Shown here: positions 16,968-22,575 of the stretch, in pieces | Position numbering within the stretch: the first letter of the stretch is position 1 | Layout of the letters: each line of letters begins with the position of its first letter | NCBI GenBank assembly: GCA_028703035.1 | Contig: JAQVNR010000015.1 | Location: 1 to 22,575 of the forward strand | From: Bacilli bacterium | Lineage (GTDB): Bacteria > Bacillota_I > Bacilli_A > RF39 > UBA660 | Length of the DNA: 22,575 nucleotides | Reading direction: 5' to 3' | Program-made: the position numbers and the translations under genes | The notes under the pieces: generated by a model | Database searches by the model: none | What the model was told of the DNA's origin: nothing | The model's input: only the letters and a program-made list of their open reading frames with translations

Positions 16968-17665
16968 TCATATATCTAGATACTGACTTACTGTAACTAC
17001 GCCATCTATATTTAAAACAAAATCTATTTCAAGTTTACTTTTCTTTTCAAAATAAGTTAATTTATCTTTTCTTCTAGAAAGATGCATAGCGCAAACATTT
17101 TCAATAATACTTCCCTCATTAATATATAAATCTTTATTTAATAAATTTAATTTAATACTTGAATCTAACATTGAAACAAGAAGACCCACATCTTGGACAT
17201 ATATTTTATATGAATCTAATTTAATATTACTCATAAGTGGGGCAGAGGGTTCTGTTAAATTATAACAAAAGTTTATAATGCTAGCATCTTTTAGCCACTC
17301 TAAAGAAGAAATGTATTTTCTTTTACCAATAGCTTTTTCATTATTAATTTCAGCAAAAACAAAGCATACTTAGAAATATCTAATAAATAGGCTTCCATAA
17401 TTTTATCTTGAACTTCTCCAGCAGCTGTAAAACTTTTAGTATTTAAATATTTTTTTACAACTTCTGGCATTCCTCCCACAATTAGATATACCTTAAAATG
17501 ATTAGTAAAAATATCTAAATTACCATCAAAAATAGATTTATATTCTGGCATTAACTCAAAGTTAATTATAATATAATTCTTATAATTCTCTTTAATAAAC
17601 TGCTCAATAATAAATGTTTTACCAACTTGTCTTGCTCCTTTAATAAGTAAACATTGTTTTACTAT
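16968..17665 (-). pseudogene. Second AAA_14/DUF4143 ATPase, decayed
   Basis: Reading the minus strand from 17665, an open frame without a start gives KQCLLIKGARQVGKTFIIEQ (Walker A kept), then jumps directly to LMPEYKSIFDGNLDIF, so the Walker B region is deleted. VYLIVGGMPEVVKKYL follows. After DISKYA the frame breaks, and homology continues in another frame as AFVFAEINNEKAIGKRKYIS, EWLKDASIINFCYNLTEPSA and the DUF4143 part YKIYVQDVGLLVSML, GSIIENVCAMHL and KLEIDFVL, ending before the final IEVK motif. It lacks a start, the middle and the end, so it is non-functional. It is a paralogue of the intact gene at 5724-7058. Confidence 0.85.
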
Positions 17666-17714
17666 ATTACCTCACTAGTTGCTACTTTCTCGCTCAAAAC
17701 CATTTTATTTTAAC

Positions 17715-17743
17715 TTGAGCTTTCTATTCAAATACTGTATAAT
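17715..17743 (+). promoter_or_regulatory. Promoter of the LCP gene
   Basis: TTGAGC (17715-17720), 17 bases, TATAAT (17738-17743), then AGAGGG before the ATG at 17767. Confidence 0.65.
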
Positions 17744-17766
17744 TTACTTAAGAATAGAGGGCATAA

Positions 17767-19608
17767 ATGAAAAACTTGAAAATTAAATTAAAAAAGACTA
17801 AAAAGTCTTATCGTTTTTTATTTTATAGTGGGTTTTTATTATACTTAATAAGTTTTATTTTTATTGTAAAAGGATTACTTCTTTTAAGTGGCATAGAAAC
17901 ATTAATTAGAGTCTCTTTAATAATAATATTTTTTATATTATTTTTAATATACACTATTAGTAGTCTTGTCTTTTTAATTTTAAAAAAACATAAACATTTA
18001 GTAATAATTTCTATATTAGTTTTTATATTTAGTTTTATTAACTTCTTTGCATTTTATTATATTAATAAAACTTATTATTATATAGATAATATAAGTAAAG
18101 ATAAAGTTTTATATACCACTAATTTAATTATATTAGCTGGCAAGGACAAAATAATAAACGTGGGAATGATTTCTGAAGAAAGTGATATTGAAGGGTATAT
18201 TCTTCCCACTGAGTATTTAGAAAAAAATGAAAACAATTATCAAATTACTTATTATGATGATTATTTATCTTTATTAAATGATCTATATGACGAAAAAATA
18301 GATGGAGTTTATATTACCAGTAATTTTGTTTTAATCTATAGTAGTATACCTAAATTTAATAATATTAAAACTGATACAAGAATTCACGCAACTTACTCTA
18401 AAGAAATGAAAAACCCAGACTTAGTATCTAGCAACAAGTCTGTAACTGAACCTTTTACTATTTTAATTATAGGGGTTGATTCTCAGTATGAGGGCCTATC
18501 TCAAAATGCAGCTTTTAATGGTGATACCCTAATGTTAATAACATTCAACCCTAAAACTTTATCTGCAACTATCTTTAGCATTCCAAGAGATACATATGTA
18601 CCAATAGCTTGCAATAATAACCGAAGTTTTAAAATAAATTCAGCTGCTGGATACGGTTCTAAATGTATGATTGATACTATAGAAAATTTAACTAGTATCG
18701 ATATTGATTACTATATGAAAATTAATTTTAAAGGCTTGGTTGCATTAGTTGATGCTTTAGGTGGAATTACAGTTGATGTCCCAGTTCCAGACTTTCCTAA
18801 AGCTTACTGCGTTGAAGATAGTAATAGAATTGCTAAAAAAATATGCTTAACTCCAGGGGTAAGTGTTCTAAATGGTGAAGAAGCCTTAGCTCTATCTAGA
18901 GTAAGAGATGCCTTTATTACATCTGATTTTAAAAGAGTTCAAAACCAACAATTAGTAATTGAAGCAATAGTTCAAAAAGCAAAAACTATTAGAAATATTA
19001 ATAATTTTTATAAAGTATTAAATGCAGTAAGTAATAATTTAGATACTAATTTATCAACTAAAGAGATGTTAAATTTCTATAATGTCGGTAAAAATATATT
19101 ATCAAAAAGTAATCTTAACGATAATGATTTTATAAATATTCAAAAAACTTATCTTAACGGTTATGACCTAACTTTATATTTAAATGGTTATAATACATAT
19201 ACATTCCAGTATTATGAAGAAAGCTTAAATGATATTATTAAAGCTATGAAAGTAAATTTAGAACTAGAAAAACCAGAGATTATTAAAACATTTAGCTTTT
19301 CTGTAAATGAACCTTATGAACTAAAAATTATTGGTAAAGATATAACTGGTTTTAAAAAAGAAGAAACAATTCCAAATTTTGTTTCAAAAAGCCTTGAATA
19401 TTTAGAAGAATGGAATAAATCTAAAAATATATCTATAACTAAAGAATACGAAGAAAGTAATATTTGTATTAATAACGAAATATTATCTCAAAGCATTCAT
19501 AGTGGAACTCCACTTTCAACTATTACATCTTTTAAAGTAACAATATGTAAAAATATTATAATTGAAAGTCCTATAATAAATGAACCAATTACTGAAACTA
19601 GAAGATAA
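17767..19608 (+). CDS. LytR-CpsA-Psr (LCP) family wall-polymer ligase with PASTA-like tail
   Basis: This 613-aa protein belongs to the family that transfers lipid-linked teichoic acids or polysaccharides to peptidoglycan outside the cell. Three to four membrane helices lie in residues 15-100. A periplasmic-binding-like segment (about 113-205) includes the phrase LYDEKIDGVYITSNFV. The LCP domain (about 228-405) has D238, D253, SIPRDTYV with R274 and D275, and the pyrophosphate-lipid binding set R378, R380, D387, R390 and Q394-Q395 (SRVRDAF, SDFKRVQNQQ). From about 535, IPNFVSKSLEYLEEW through SQSIHSGTPLSTITSFKVTI reads like a PASTA repeat. The ATG is preceded by AGAGGGCATAA. It is convergent with the RT gene, 21 bases apart, with no clear terminator between. 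Confidence 0.9.
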   Translation: MKNLKIKLKKTKKSYRFLFYSGFLLYLISFIFIVKGLLLLSGIETLIRVSLIIIFFILFLIYTISSLVFLILKKHKHLVIISILVFIFSFINFFAFYYINKTYYYIDNISKDKVLYTTNLIILAGKDKIINVGMISEESDIEGYILPTEYLEKNENNYQITYYDDYLSLLNDLYDEKIDGVYITSNFVLIYSSIPKFNNIKTDTRIHATYSKEMKNPDLVSSNKSVTEPFTILIIGVDSQYEGLSQNAAFNGDTLMLITFNPKTLSATIFSIPRDTYVPIACNNNRSFKINSAAGYGSKCMIDTIENLTSIDIDYYMKINFKGLVALVDALGGITVDVPVPDFPKAYCVEDSNRIAKKICLTPGVSVLNGEEALALSRVRDAFITSDFKRVQNQQLVIEAIVQKAKTIRNINNFYKVLNAVSNNLDTNLSTKEMLNFYNVGKNILSKSNLNDNDFINIQKTYLNGYDLTLYLNGYNTYTFQYYEESLNDIIKAMKVNLELEKPEIIKTFSFSVNEPYELKIIGKDITGFKKEETIPNFVSKSLEYLEEWNKSKNISITKEYEESNICINNEILSQSIHSGTPLSTITSFKVTICKNIIIESPIINEPITETRR

Positions 19609-19629
19609 TTAAATTGTAGATATACTAAA

Positions 19630-20739
19630 TTAAAACACATCATTATCAAATAAACTTAGTTGAACATAAACTGTTTCTTTTTTCAAGAATTCATCTTTAA
19701 CTTTCAAATCAAATTTTATTTTTCTTAAATATGATTTATATAAATTATAACTATTAGCATGTTTAATATGGGCTTTCCAAGAATTTAAAGATTGAGTTAT
19801 TATATATTCATCTAATTTTTGACCACTTTCATATAAATAATTCCAATTTTTTATTCGTTTAATCATCAGTTTTTTACTTCCGTTTCTTACTAATTTATGG
19901 GTATAATAAACTCGATATCCACAAAAATCTATTCCCATAGAAGGTGGATAGTATTTACTTTTATGATTAAGTTCTAATTTTAAATTTATCCAAAGAAACT
20001 CCTTTATTTTTGAAAAAACTTCTTTAGCTTCTTCTTTATTTTTAACTAATAAAATAAAATCATCCATATATCTTAAATAATATTTTATTTTTAATTCATG
20101 TTTAACATATTGATCTAGTTCATTTAAATAAATATTGGCAAAATATTGAGAAGTATAATTACCAATCGGAATACCAAGTTCAACATCTTTTTCAAATATA
20201 AGTTTCTTAGTTAAATTTATAAAAGCGACATCTTTAAAATACTTTTTTATAATATTAAGCAAAATTTCAGGATTAATATTATAAAAAAAATTCTTAATAT
20301 CCATCTTAAGAATATAATAATTACCATAATTTAATCTAGCGGATTGCATAAAATAATCTAGCCTTTCAACAGCCTTATGAGTACCTTTACCTTTAAGACA
20401 GGCATAACTATCATATATAAATTTTGGAACAACATAAGGAATTAAAAACTCATAAACATACCACTGATGCACTATGCGATCACAAAAAGGTAAACATTTA
20501 ATTATTCTTTCTTTAGGTTCATATATAATAAATTTTTTATAATGGCCAATATTATACTTATCTAATTTAATAGACTCTACTAAATCAACAATATTTCTTT
20601 CTAACTTATATTTATATTTCAAGACAGAATATTTATTTTGTTTATTAATACACGCACGATAAAAAGCATCAATCATTTTTTCAAAAGTTAAACTGCTATA
20701 AAATACATTATTTATGGTTTTTGACAAGATATCATCCAT
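19630..20739 (-). CDS. Diversity-generating retroelement reverse transcriptase
   Basis: This 369-aa enzyme copies the TR RNA into cDNA with errors at adenines. The RT motifs are in order: ILKMDIKNFFYNI with catalytic D147; GIPIGNYTSQYFANI (189-203), where G-N-x-x-SQ replaces the QGxxxSP of other RTs and is the DGR hallmark; YLRYMDDFILL with D226-D227; and the GIDFCGYRVYYTHKLVR block (269-285). The thumb is helical to about 345. The C-terminus contains QLSLF (360-364), identical to the consensus beta-sliding-clamp-binding peptide. There is no fused maturase or endonuclease domain. The ATG lies inside the avd gene (28-base overlap), and no Shine-Dalgarno site is visible, so translation is probably coupled. 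The length fits DGR RTs. Confidence 0.95.
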   Translation of the reverse strand: MDDILSKTINNVFYSSLTFEKMIDAFYRACINKQNKYSVLKYKYKLERNIVDLVESIKLDKYNIGHYKKFIIYEPKERIIKCLPFCDRIVHQWYVYEFLIPYVVPKFIYDSYACLKGKGTHKAVERLDYFMQSARLNYGNYYILKMDIKNFFYNINPEILLNIIKKYFKDVAFINLTKKLIFEKDVELGIPIGNYTSQYFANIYLNELDQYVKHELKIKYYLRYMDDFILLVKNKEEAKEVFSKIKEFLWINLKLELNHKSKYYPPSMGIDFCGYRVYYTHKLVRNGSKKLMIKRIKNWNYLYESGQKLDEYIITQSLNSWKAHIKHANSYNLYKSYLRKIKFDLKVKDEFLKKETVYVQLSLFDNDVF

Positions 20740-21068
20740 TTCTGTAAAGATTTATCGATTCCGGCTATTTTATAACTCCATACCGTATAGTTTTTTGGAG
20801 TAATTAATTTTAACTTTTTAACAATTCTCATTGTAGCAGTTAAATAATCAACTGAAGCTGTTGCAAGTAATAAATATTTATATTTCATTTTTTTATCTTT
20901 AAATGTTTTAGCTAAAAATAATTGGTTATGACAATAAGATAATTCATTATATATTGATTTAGTAAGTTCCTCATTGGTTTTAATTTTAGCAAATATTCTA
21001 TATACATATAATATTAAATTATTATATAAATGCAATATTGGTAATTCATTTTTATTAGAATAATACAC
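20712..21068 (-). CDS. avd: Avd-like DGR accessory protein (four-helix bundle)
   Basis: This protein is 118 aa from a GTG start at 21068. It is basic and helical with four predicted helices (about 9-28, 32-52, 58-85, 92-115). It resembles Avd, the pentameric barrel protein that binds the RT and TR RNA: LPILHLYNNLILYVYRIFAK opens helix 1, LATASVDYLTATMRIVKKLK is the Avd-type third helix, and YTVWSYKIAGIDKSLQKWM matches the family's C-terminal E-x-G-x-x-x-x-x-W-type ending. The GTG has no ribosome site, and the same frame stays open upstream to 21189, so the true gene may begin further up (see the entry at 21069-21214). It overlaps the RT start by 28 bases. Confidence 0.8.
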   Translation of the reverse strand: MYYSNKNELPILHLYNNLILYVYRIFAKIKTNEELTKSIYNELSYCHNQLFLAKTFKDKKMKYKYLLLATASVDYLTATMRIVKKLKLITPKNYTVWSYKIAGIDKSLQKWMISCQKP

Positions 21069-21214
21069 AACATCGTTTTGAGAACTTTTTAGTTTTTTTG
21101 AATCTACTTTATTAGGTGGGATTTTAGGATTGGATTTATTATATTCAAAATCAAATGCGATTTGTTCACAATTATCAGATTTTTGTTTTTAGATACATTG
21201 TGTTTTTCATTCAT
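21069..21214 (-). other. Possible N-terminal extension of Avd, out of frame by one base
   Basis: An ATG at 21214 overlaps the TGA of the MutS-like gene (ATGA), the usual sign of coupled genes, but its frame stops soon after. The avd frame is open from 21188 and would add CEQIAFDFEYNKSNPKIPPN and about 20 more residues before the GTG. Joining the two frames needs one extra base, most simply in the A-rich run around 21178-21190 (minus AAAAACAAAAA), and would give a protein of about 167 aa. This is either an assembly or sequencing error, a recent frameshift, or real use of the downstream GTG. The run does not form a standard X-XXY-YYZ slippery site in frame. Confidence 0.5.
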
Positions 21215-21567
21215 ATTTCACTTAATATTTCATTATATTCTTTTAATTTTTTTATTGCCGTAATACCATCTAACTTATCAAACTCAAGTGCTTTTATATC
21301 TTCAATTACTTGATCCTTTTTTCCTAAAATAAATTCATATTCAAAACCTAATAACGAAATGAATTTTGTATACTTCTTTATTTCCGAATCAGGAAAACCA
21401 CACTTATCAGTTTGGTTAGAAAATTTAGTTAGTTTTAAACCAAATTCCTTATTCATCATTTGAGCATCTTCACCTAAAACAATATAAAAATTCCCATTTT
21501 TAAATAATATTATCTTATTTTTATCTTCAGATTTCTTTTCTAAATATATATTATATAAATTATTCAT
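21211..21567 (-). CDS. MutS-domain-I-like DGR accessory protein
   Basis: This 118-aa protein resembles the mismatch-recognition N-terminal domain of MutS standing alone. The match runs YNIYLEKKSEDKNKIILFKN, GNFYIVLGEDA (MutS GDFYELFxxDA), FGLKLTKFS, CGFPDSEIKKYTKFI (MutS GVPxHxxxxYLxKL) and LGFEYEFI. The conserved Phe of the FxE mismatch wedge is kept (F27), but the Glu is Ile29. The last 25 residues (LDGITAIKKLKEYNEIL) look like the MutS C-terminal TPxEALxxLxxL tail. The MutS clamp, lever and ATPase are absent. MutS-like small genes have been described next to DGRs. The start is supported by GAAGGAGTGAAAC. Its stop overlaps an ATG by the ATGA pattern. A role in handling mismatched cDNA-VR heteroduplex is inference. 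Confidence 0.78.
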   Translation of the reverse strand: MNNLYNIYLEKKSEDKNKIILFKNGNFYIVLGEDAQMMNKEFGLKLTKFSNQTDKCGFPDSEIKKYTKFISLLGFEYEFILGKKDQVIEDIKALEFDKLDGITAIKKLKEYNEILSEI

Positions 21568-21771
21568 GTTTCACTCCTTCATAAATAATGTTTTTTCTAA
21601 GGGCGTGAACTTTAATTTTCGCCATTTTACTACTAATAAAAATTCACTGATTCATGTGTTTATCTAACCCATAGGCTAGAAAGGGATAAAATTCCTTTGA
21701 GATACTAATTAAGGATAATTCATGCAAGTGATTTCGCTACAATTATCTCCAATTTATTTCGTGATTCAGAG
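21568..21771 (-). ncRNA. DGR RNA spacer downstream of the TR (predicted)
   Basis: There is no coding frame. In known DGRs the RNA that primes cDNA synthesis includes TR and the spacer 3' of it, so this segment is the expected spacer. On the minus strand a nested structure is visible: TATCT (21704-21700) with AGATA (21665-21661) enclosing AAAGG (21698-21694) with CCTTT (21684-21680). The 3' end merges into the ribosome site of the MutS-like gene. RNA ends and structure are not determined from sequence. Confidence 0.45.
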
Positions 21772-21910
21772 CTACCCGACACGGACCACAGGCCGAAACG
21801 AGTTGTTGACATTGGCATTGCCATTCGTATTGTTGAAGCTGAAGAGGCCAGCGTTGGTACCATTGTCCCAATTACCACCCCGATTGAACCAGGGATTGGA
21901 CGTGTGCGGT
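21772..21910 (-). repeat. DGR template repeat (TR)
   Basis: This 139-bp segment matches the VR at 22279-22417 with a constant offset of 507 and no gaps: 124 of 139 identical. All 15 mismatches are T on the plus strand, i.e. A in the TR sense strand (32 such adenines in total, 15 changed). Read in the VR frame, TR encodes SNPWFNRGGNWDNGTNAG, LFSFNNTNGNANVNNSF and RPVVRVG then TAG; the variable sites are mainly AAT/AAC codons, which give the widest amino-acid range when adenines change. The invariant end GGCCTGTGGTCCGTGTCGGG is GC-rich, as expected near the initiation site. GC content is far above the surroundings. Confidence 0.97.
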
Positions 21911-22096
21911 TATAACTTTATCCCGTTTTCGCCTTTTTACTTGTAAATAAAAAGGCGAAATTTTATTTTGAAAATGTTTTTTTATCGCAAGTCGATACTC
22001 TTTAGTTTTAATTCACTTCACTATGCATCATCTGCGATTATAATTTTATCATTTTTACCTATTTTATTGTGGAAAACTTTTTTGAAAGAAAAGTTC

Positions 22097-22123
22097 TTTT
22101 TGGAAGTGTTCCACTTCCAAAAA
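22097..22123. terminator. 12-bp perfect hairpin, likely transcript end of the target gene
   Basis: TTTTTGGAAGTG and CACTTCCAAAAA pair perfectly around TTC. On the minus strand it lies about 155 bases after the target stop codon. The T-rich arm is internal and no long T-run follows, so terminator or processing site are both possible. Confidence 0.45.
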
Positions 22124-22234
22124 GCGATATACTTTGTTCTTATCTTTTATTTAAAGCAAGTGGACGTACTTTGGGTTTAAAAGTCGCTTCGCTCCAAAGG
22201 TCGCTCCGCTCCAAGGGTCAGCATAGCTGACAGG

Positions 22235-22248
22235 GAGCCTTTCGGCTC
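22235..22248 (-). promoter_or_regulatory. GAAA-tetraloop hairpin downstream of VR (target-site cruciform)
   Basis: On the minus strand GAGCC-GAAA-GGCTC lies 30 bases after the VR stop codon, between an AT-rich hairpin (22252-22276) and a second GC stem (22217-22231). In the Bordetella phage DGR a GC-rich hairpin with a GNRA-like tetraloop just past VR raises retrohoming efficiency. This one is shorter and further away, but it is the same kind of element. Confidence 0.55.
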
Positions 22249-22278
22249 AGGAAAATAATTTCTCCGAAATTATTTTTA

Positions 22279-22417
22279 CTACCCGACACGGACCACAGGC
22301 CGAAACGAGATGCCGACAGTGGCATTGCCATTCGCACTGTTGAAGCTGAAGAGGCCAGCGTTGGTACCATAGTCCCAACGACCACCCCGAACGAACCAGG
22401 GAGCGGACGCGCGCGGT
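22279..22417 (-). repeat. DGR variable repeat (VR)
   Basis: The recipient copy of TR, at the 3' end of the target gene and including its TAG stop. The 15 adenine-site changes alter 11 codons relative to TR: His to Arg, Thr to Ala (twice), and Asn to Ala, Val, Arg, Tyr, Ser, Thr, Gly and Ile. Positions between them, including the WFxRGG, AGLFSF and FRPVVRVG framework, are unchanged. Confidence 0.97.
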
Positions 22418-22575
22418 AGGTAAGAATAGTCCCCGTACCAGCTACCTTCTCCATTTCCTTCCCAGGCTGTTCCATTATGTCTAGCAGCACCATAGCTTGT
22501 TTCATATACTGCATCTCCATATATAGTAGTATCATATTCCATACCATAACCTTTATATAATTCTTCTGTTGTATA
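22279..22575 (-). CDS. DGR target protein, C-type-lectin/FGE-like variable domain (partial)
   Basis: The 98 C-terminal residues of a longer protein that continues past the right end of the window; the frame is open through the last base, so the internal ATG at 22542 is not a likely start. The sequence is the C-terminal part of the formylglycine-generating-enzyme/CLec fold used by many DGR targets: YGDAVYETS, a Trp/Gly-rich stretch (GTAWEGNGEGSWYGDYSYLP), PWFVRGGRWDYGTNAGLFSF and the terminal SFRPVVRVG. In this fold the diversified residues sit on the exposed ligand-binding face and the framework motifs hold the core. The ligand, the full length and any surface anchor lie outside the window. 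Confidence 0.9.
   Translation of the reverse strand, partial: YTTEELYKGYGMEYDTTIYGDAVYETSYGAARHNGTAWEGNGEGSWYGDYSYLPRASAPWFVRGGRWDYGTNAGLFSFNSANGNATVGISFRPVVRVG

Larger units (their letters stand above)
21911..22278. other. Structured gene-free spacer between TR and VR
   Basis: There is no plausible CDS in 368 bases. It holds a series of perfect hairpins: 21927-21939 with 21948-21960 (13 bp); 22075-22081 with 22089-22095 (7 bp); 22097-22108 with 22112-22123 (12 bp, 3-base loop); 22217-22222 with 22226-22231; 22235-22239 with 22244-22248; and 22252-22261 with 22267-22276. A near-perfect tandem pair GTCGCTTCGCTCC / GTCGCTCCGCTCC lies at about 22182-22212. It should carry the end of the target transcript, the promoter or processing site of the TR RNA, and the target-site elements downstream of VR. 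Confidence 0.6.

Noticed and set aside
21178..21192. Programmed -1 frameshift site feeding avd
   Set aside because: The in-frame reading is TCT AAA AAC AAA AAT, so neither heptamer (T-AAA-AAC, C-AAA-AAT) follows X-XXY-YYZ. A base-count error or mutation in the A-run is simpler.
21722..21946. Plus-strand 74-aa open frame over the TR
   Set aside because: It is the antisense of the template repeat. Its openness is a by-product of the TR coding pattern, and no ribosome site or homology supports it.
22218..22547. Second minus-strand frame over the target gene
   Set aside because: The frame at 22279-22575 shows the CLec/FGE framework motifs and ends exactly at the VR stop codon. The alternative frame does not keep the AAT/AAC codon pattern in TR.
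1..22575. Mycoplasma-type genetic code (TGA = Trp)
   Set aside because: TGA ends popT and the MutS-like gene at the expected places, and Trp residues are encoded by TGG.

Overview
The window comes from a very AT-rich, low-GC Gram-positive bacterium (Bacillota/Bacilli side). It has an encoded-CCA tRNA, strong GGAGG-type ribosome sites, a lipoprotein with a Gram-positive style lipobox, lipoteichoic-acid-synthase-like enzymes, an LCP wall-polymer ligase and a DUF368/PopT undecaprenyl-phosphate transporter. TGA is used as a stop and Trp is read from TGG, so the standard bacterial code applies and not the Mycoplasma code. An uncultured gut Bacilli lineage (RF39/Mollicutes-like relatives that keep a wall) is my inference, not something the sequence proves.

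Layout. 1-271: intergenic DNA with four dispersed GGTCAA(T/C)TTA repeats and a strong hairpin. 272-1204 (-): a Nudix hydrolase behind a 3'-truncated Fic gene. 1350-2351 (-): a LolA-like lipoprotein, divergent from a small DUF378 membrane protein (+). 2658-5213 (-): a two-gene unit of an LTA-synthase-family enzyme and a membrane-anchored unknown. 5376-5450: tRNA-Gly(GCC). 5724-7058 (-): an AAA/DUF4143 ATPase with three 15-bp direct repeats spaced exactly 32 bp apart upstream of its promoter. 7310-8831: a zinc-ribbon-like unknown (-) divergent from a LysR regulator (+). 8836-9048: a decayed 1-Cys peroxiredoxin. 9066-9884 (-): PopT. 10105-12309 (-): two secreted/membrane unknowns, one with a histone-H1-like cytoplasmic tail. 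12507-16880 (+): a 1457-aa YfhO-LtaS fusion. 16968-17665 (-): a broken second DUF4143 ATPase. 17767-19608 (+): an LCP protein with a PASTA-like C-terminus.

The right end, 19630-22575, is the most interesting part: a diversity-generating retroelement (DGR), all on the minus strand. In transcription order it has a variable C-type-lectin/FGE-like target gene (partial, running off the window) ending in a variable repeat (VR, 22279-22417); a structured, gene-free spacer; the template repeat (TR, 21772-21910); a small MutS-domain-I-like protein; an Avd-like helical-bundle protein; and the reverse transcriptase. Aligned at a constant offset of 507 bp, TR and VR differ at 15 positions, and every one is an adenine in the TR coding strand, the hallmark of adenine-specific mutagenic retrohoming. 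The RT has the DGR-type GNYTSQ motif, YMDD, and a C-terminal QLSLF sequence that matches the bacterial beta-sliding-clamp-binding consensus. A MutS-like accessory that has lost the mismatch-contacting Glu, together with a clamp-binding RT, suggests (inference) a DGR wired into the replication/mismatch-repair machinery.

The other genes share a theme of cell-envelope polymer assembly: PopT recycles the undecaprenyl carrier, LtaS-like enzymes polymerise glycerol-phosphate-type chains, YfhO-like domains glycosylate them, and LCP proteins attach polymers to the wall. Several genes are visibly decaying (Fic, peroxiredoxin, second ATPase, possibly the start of avd).
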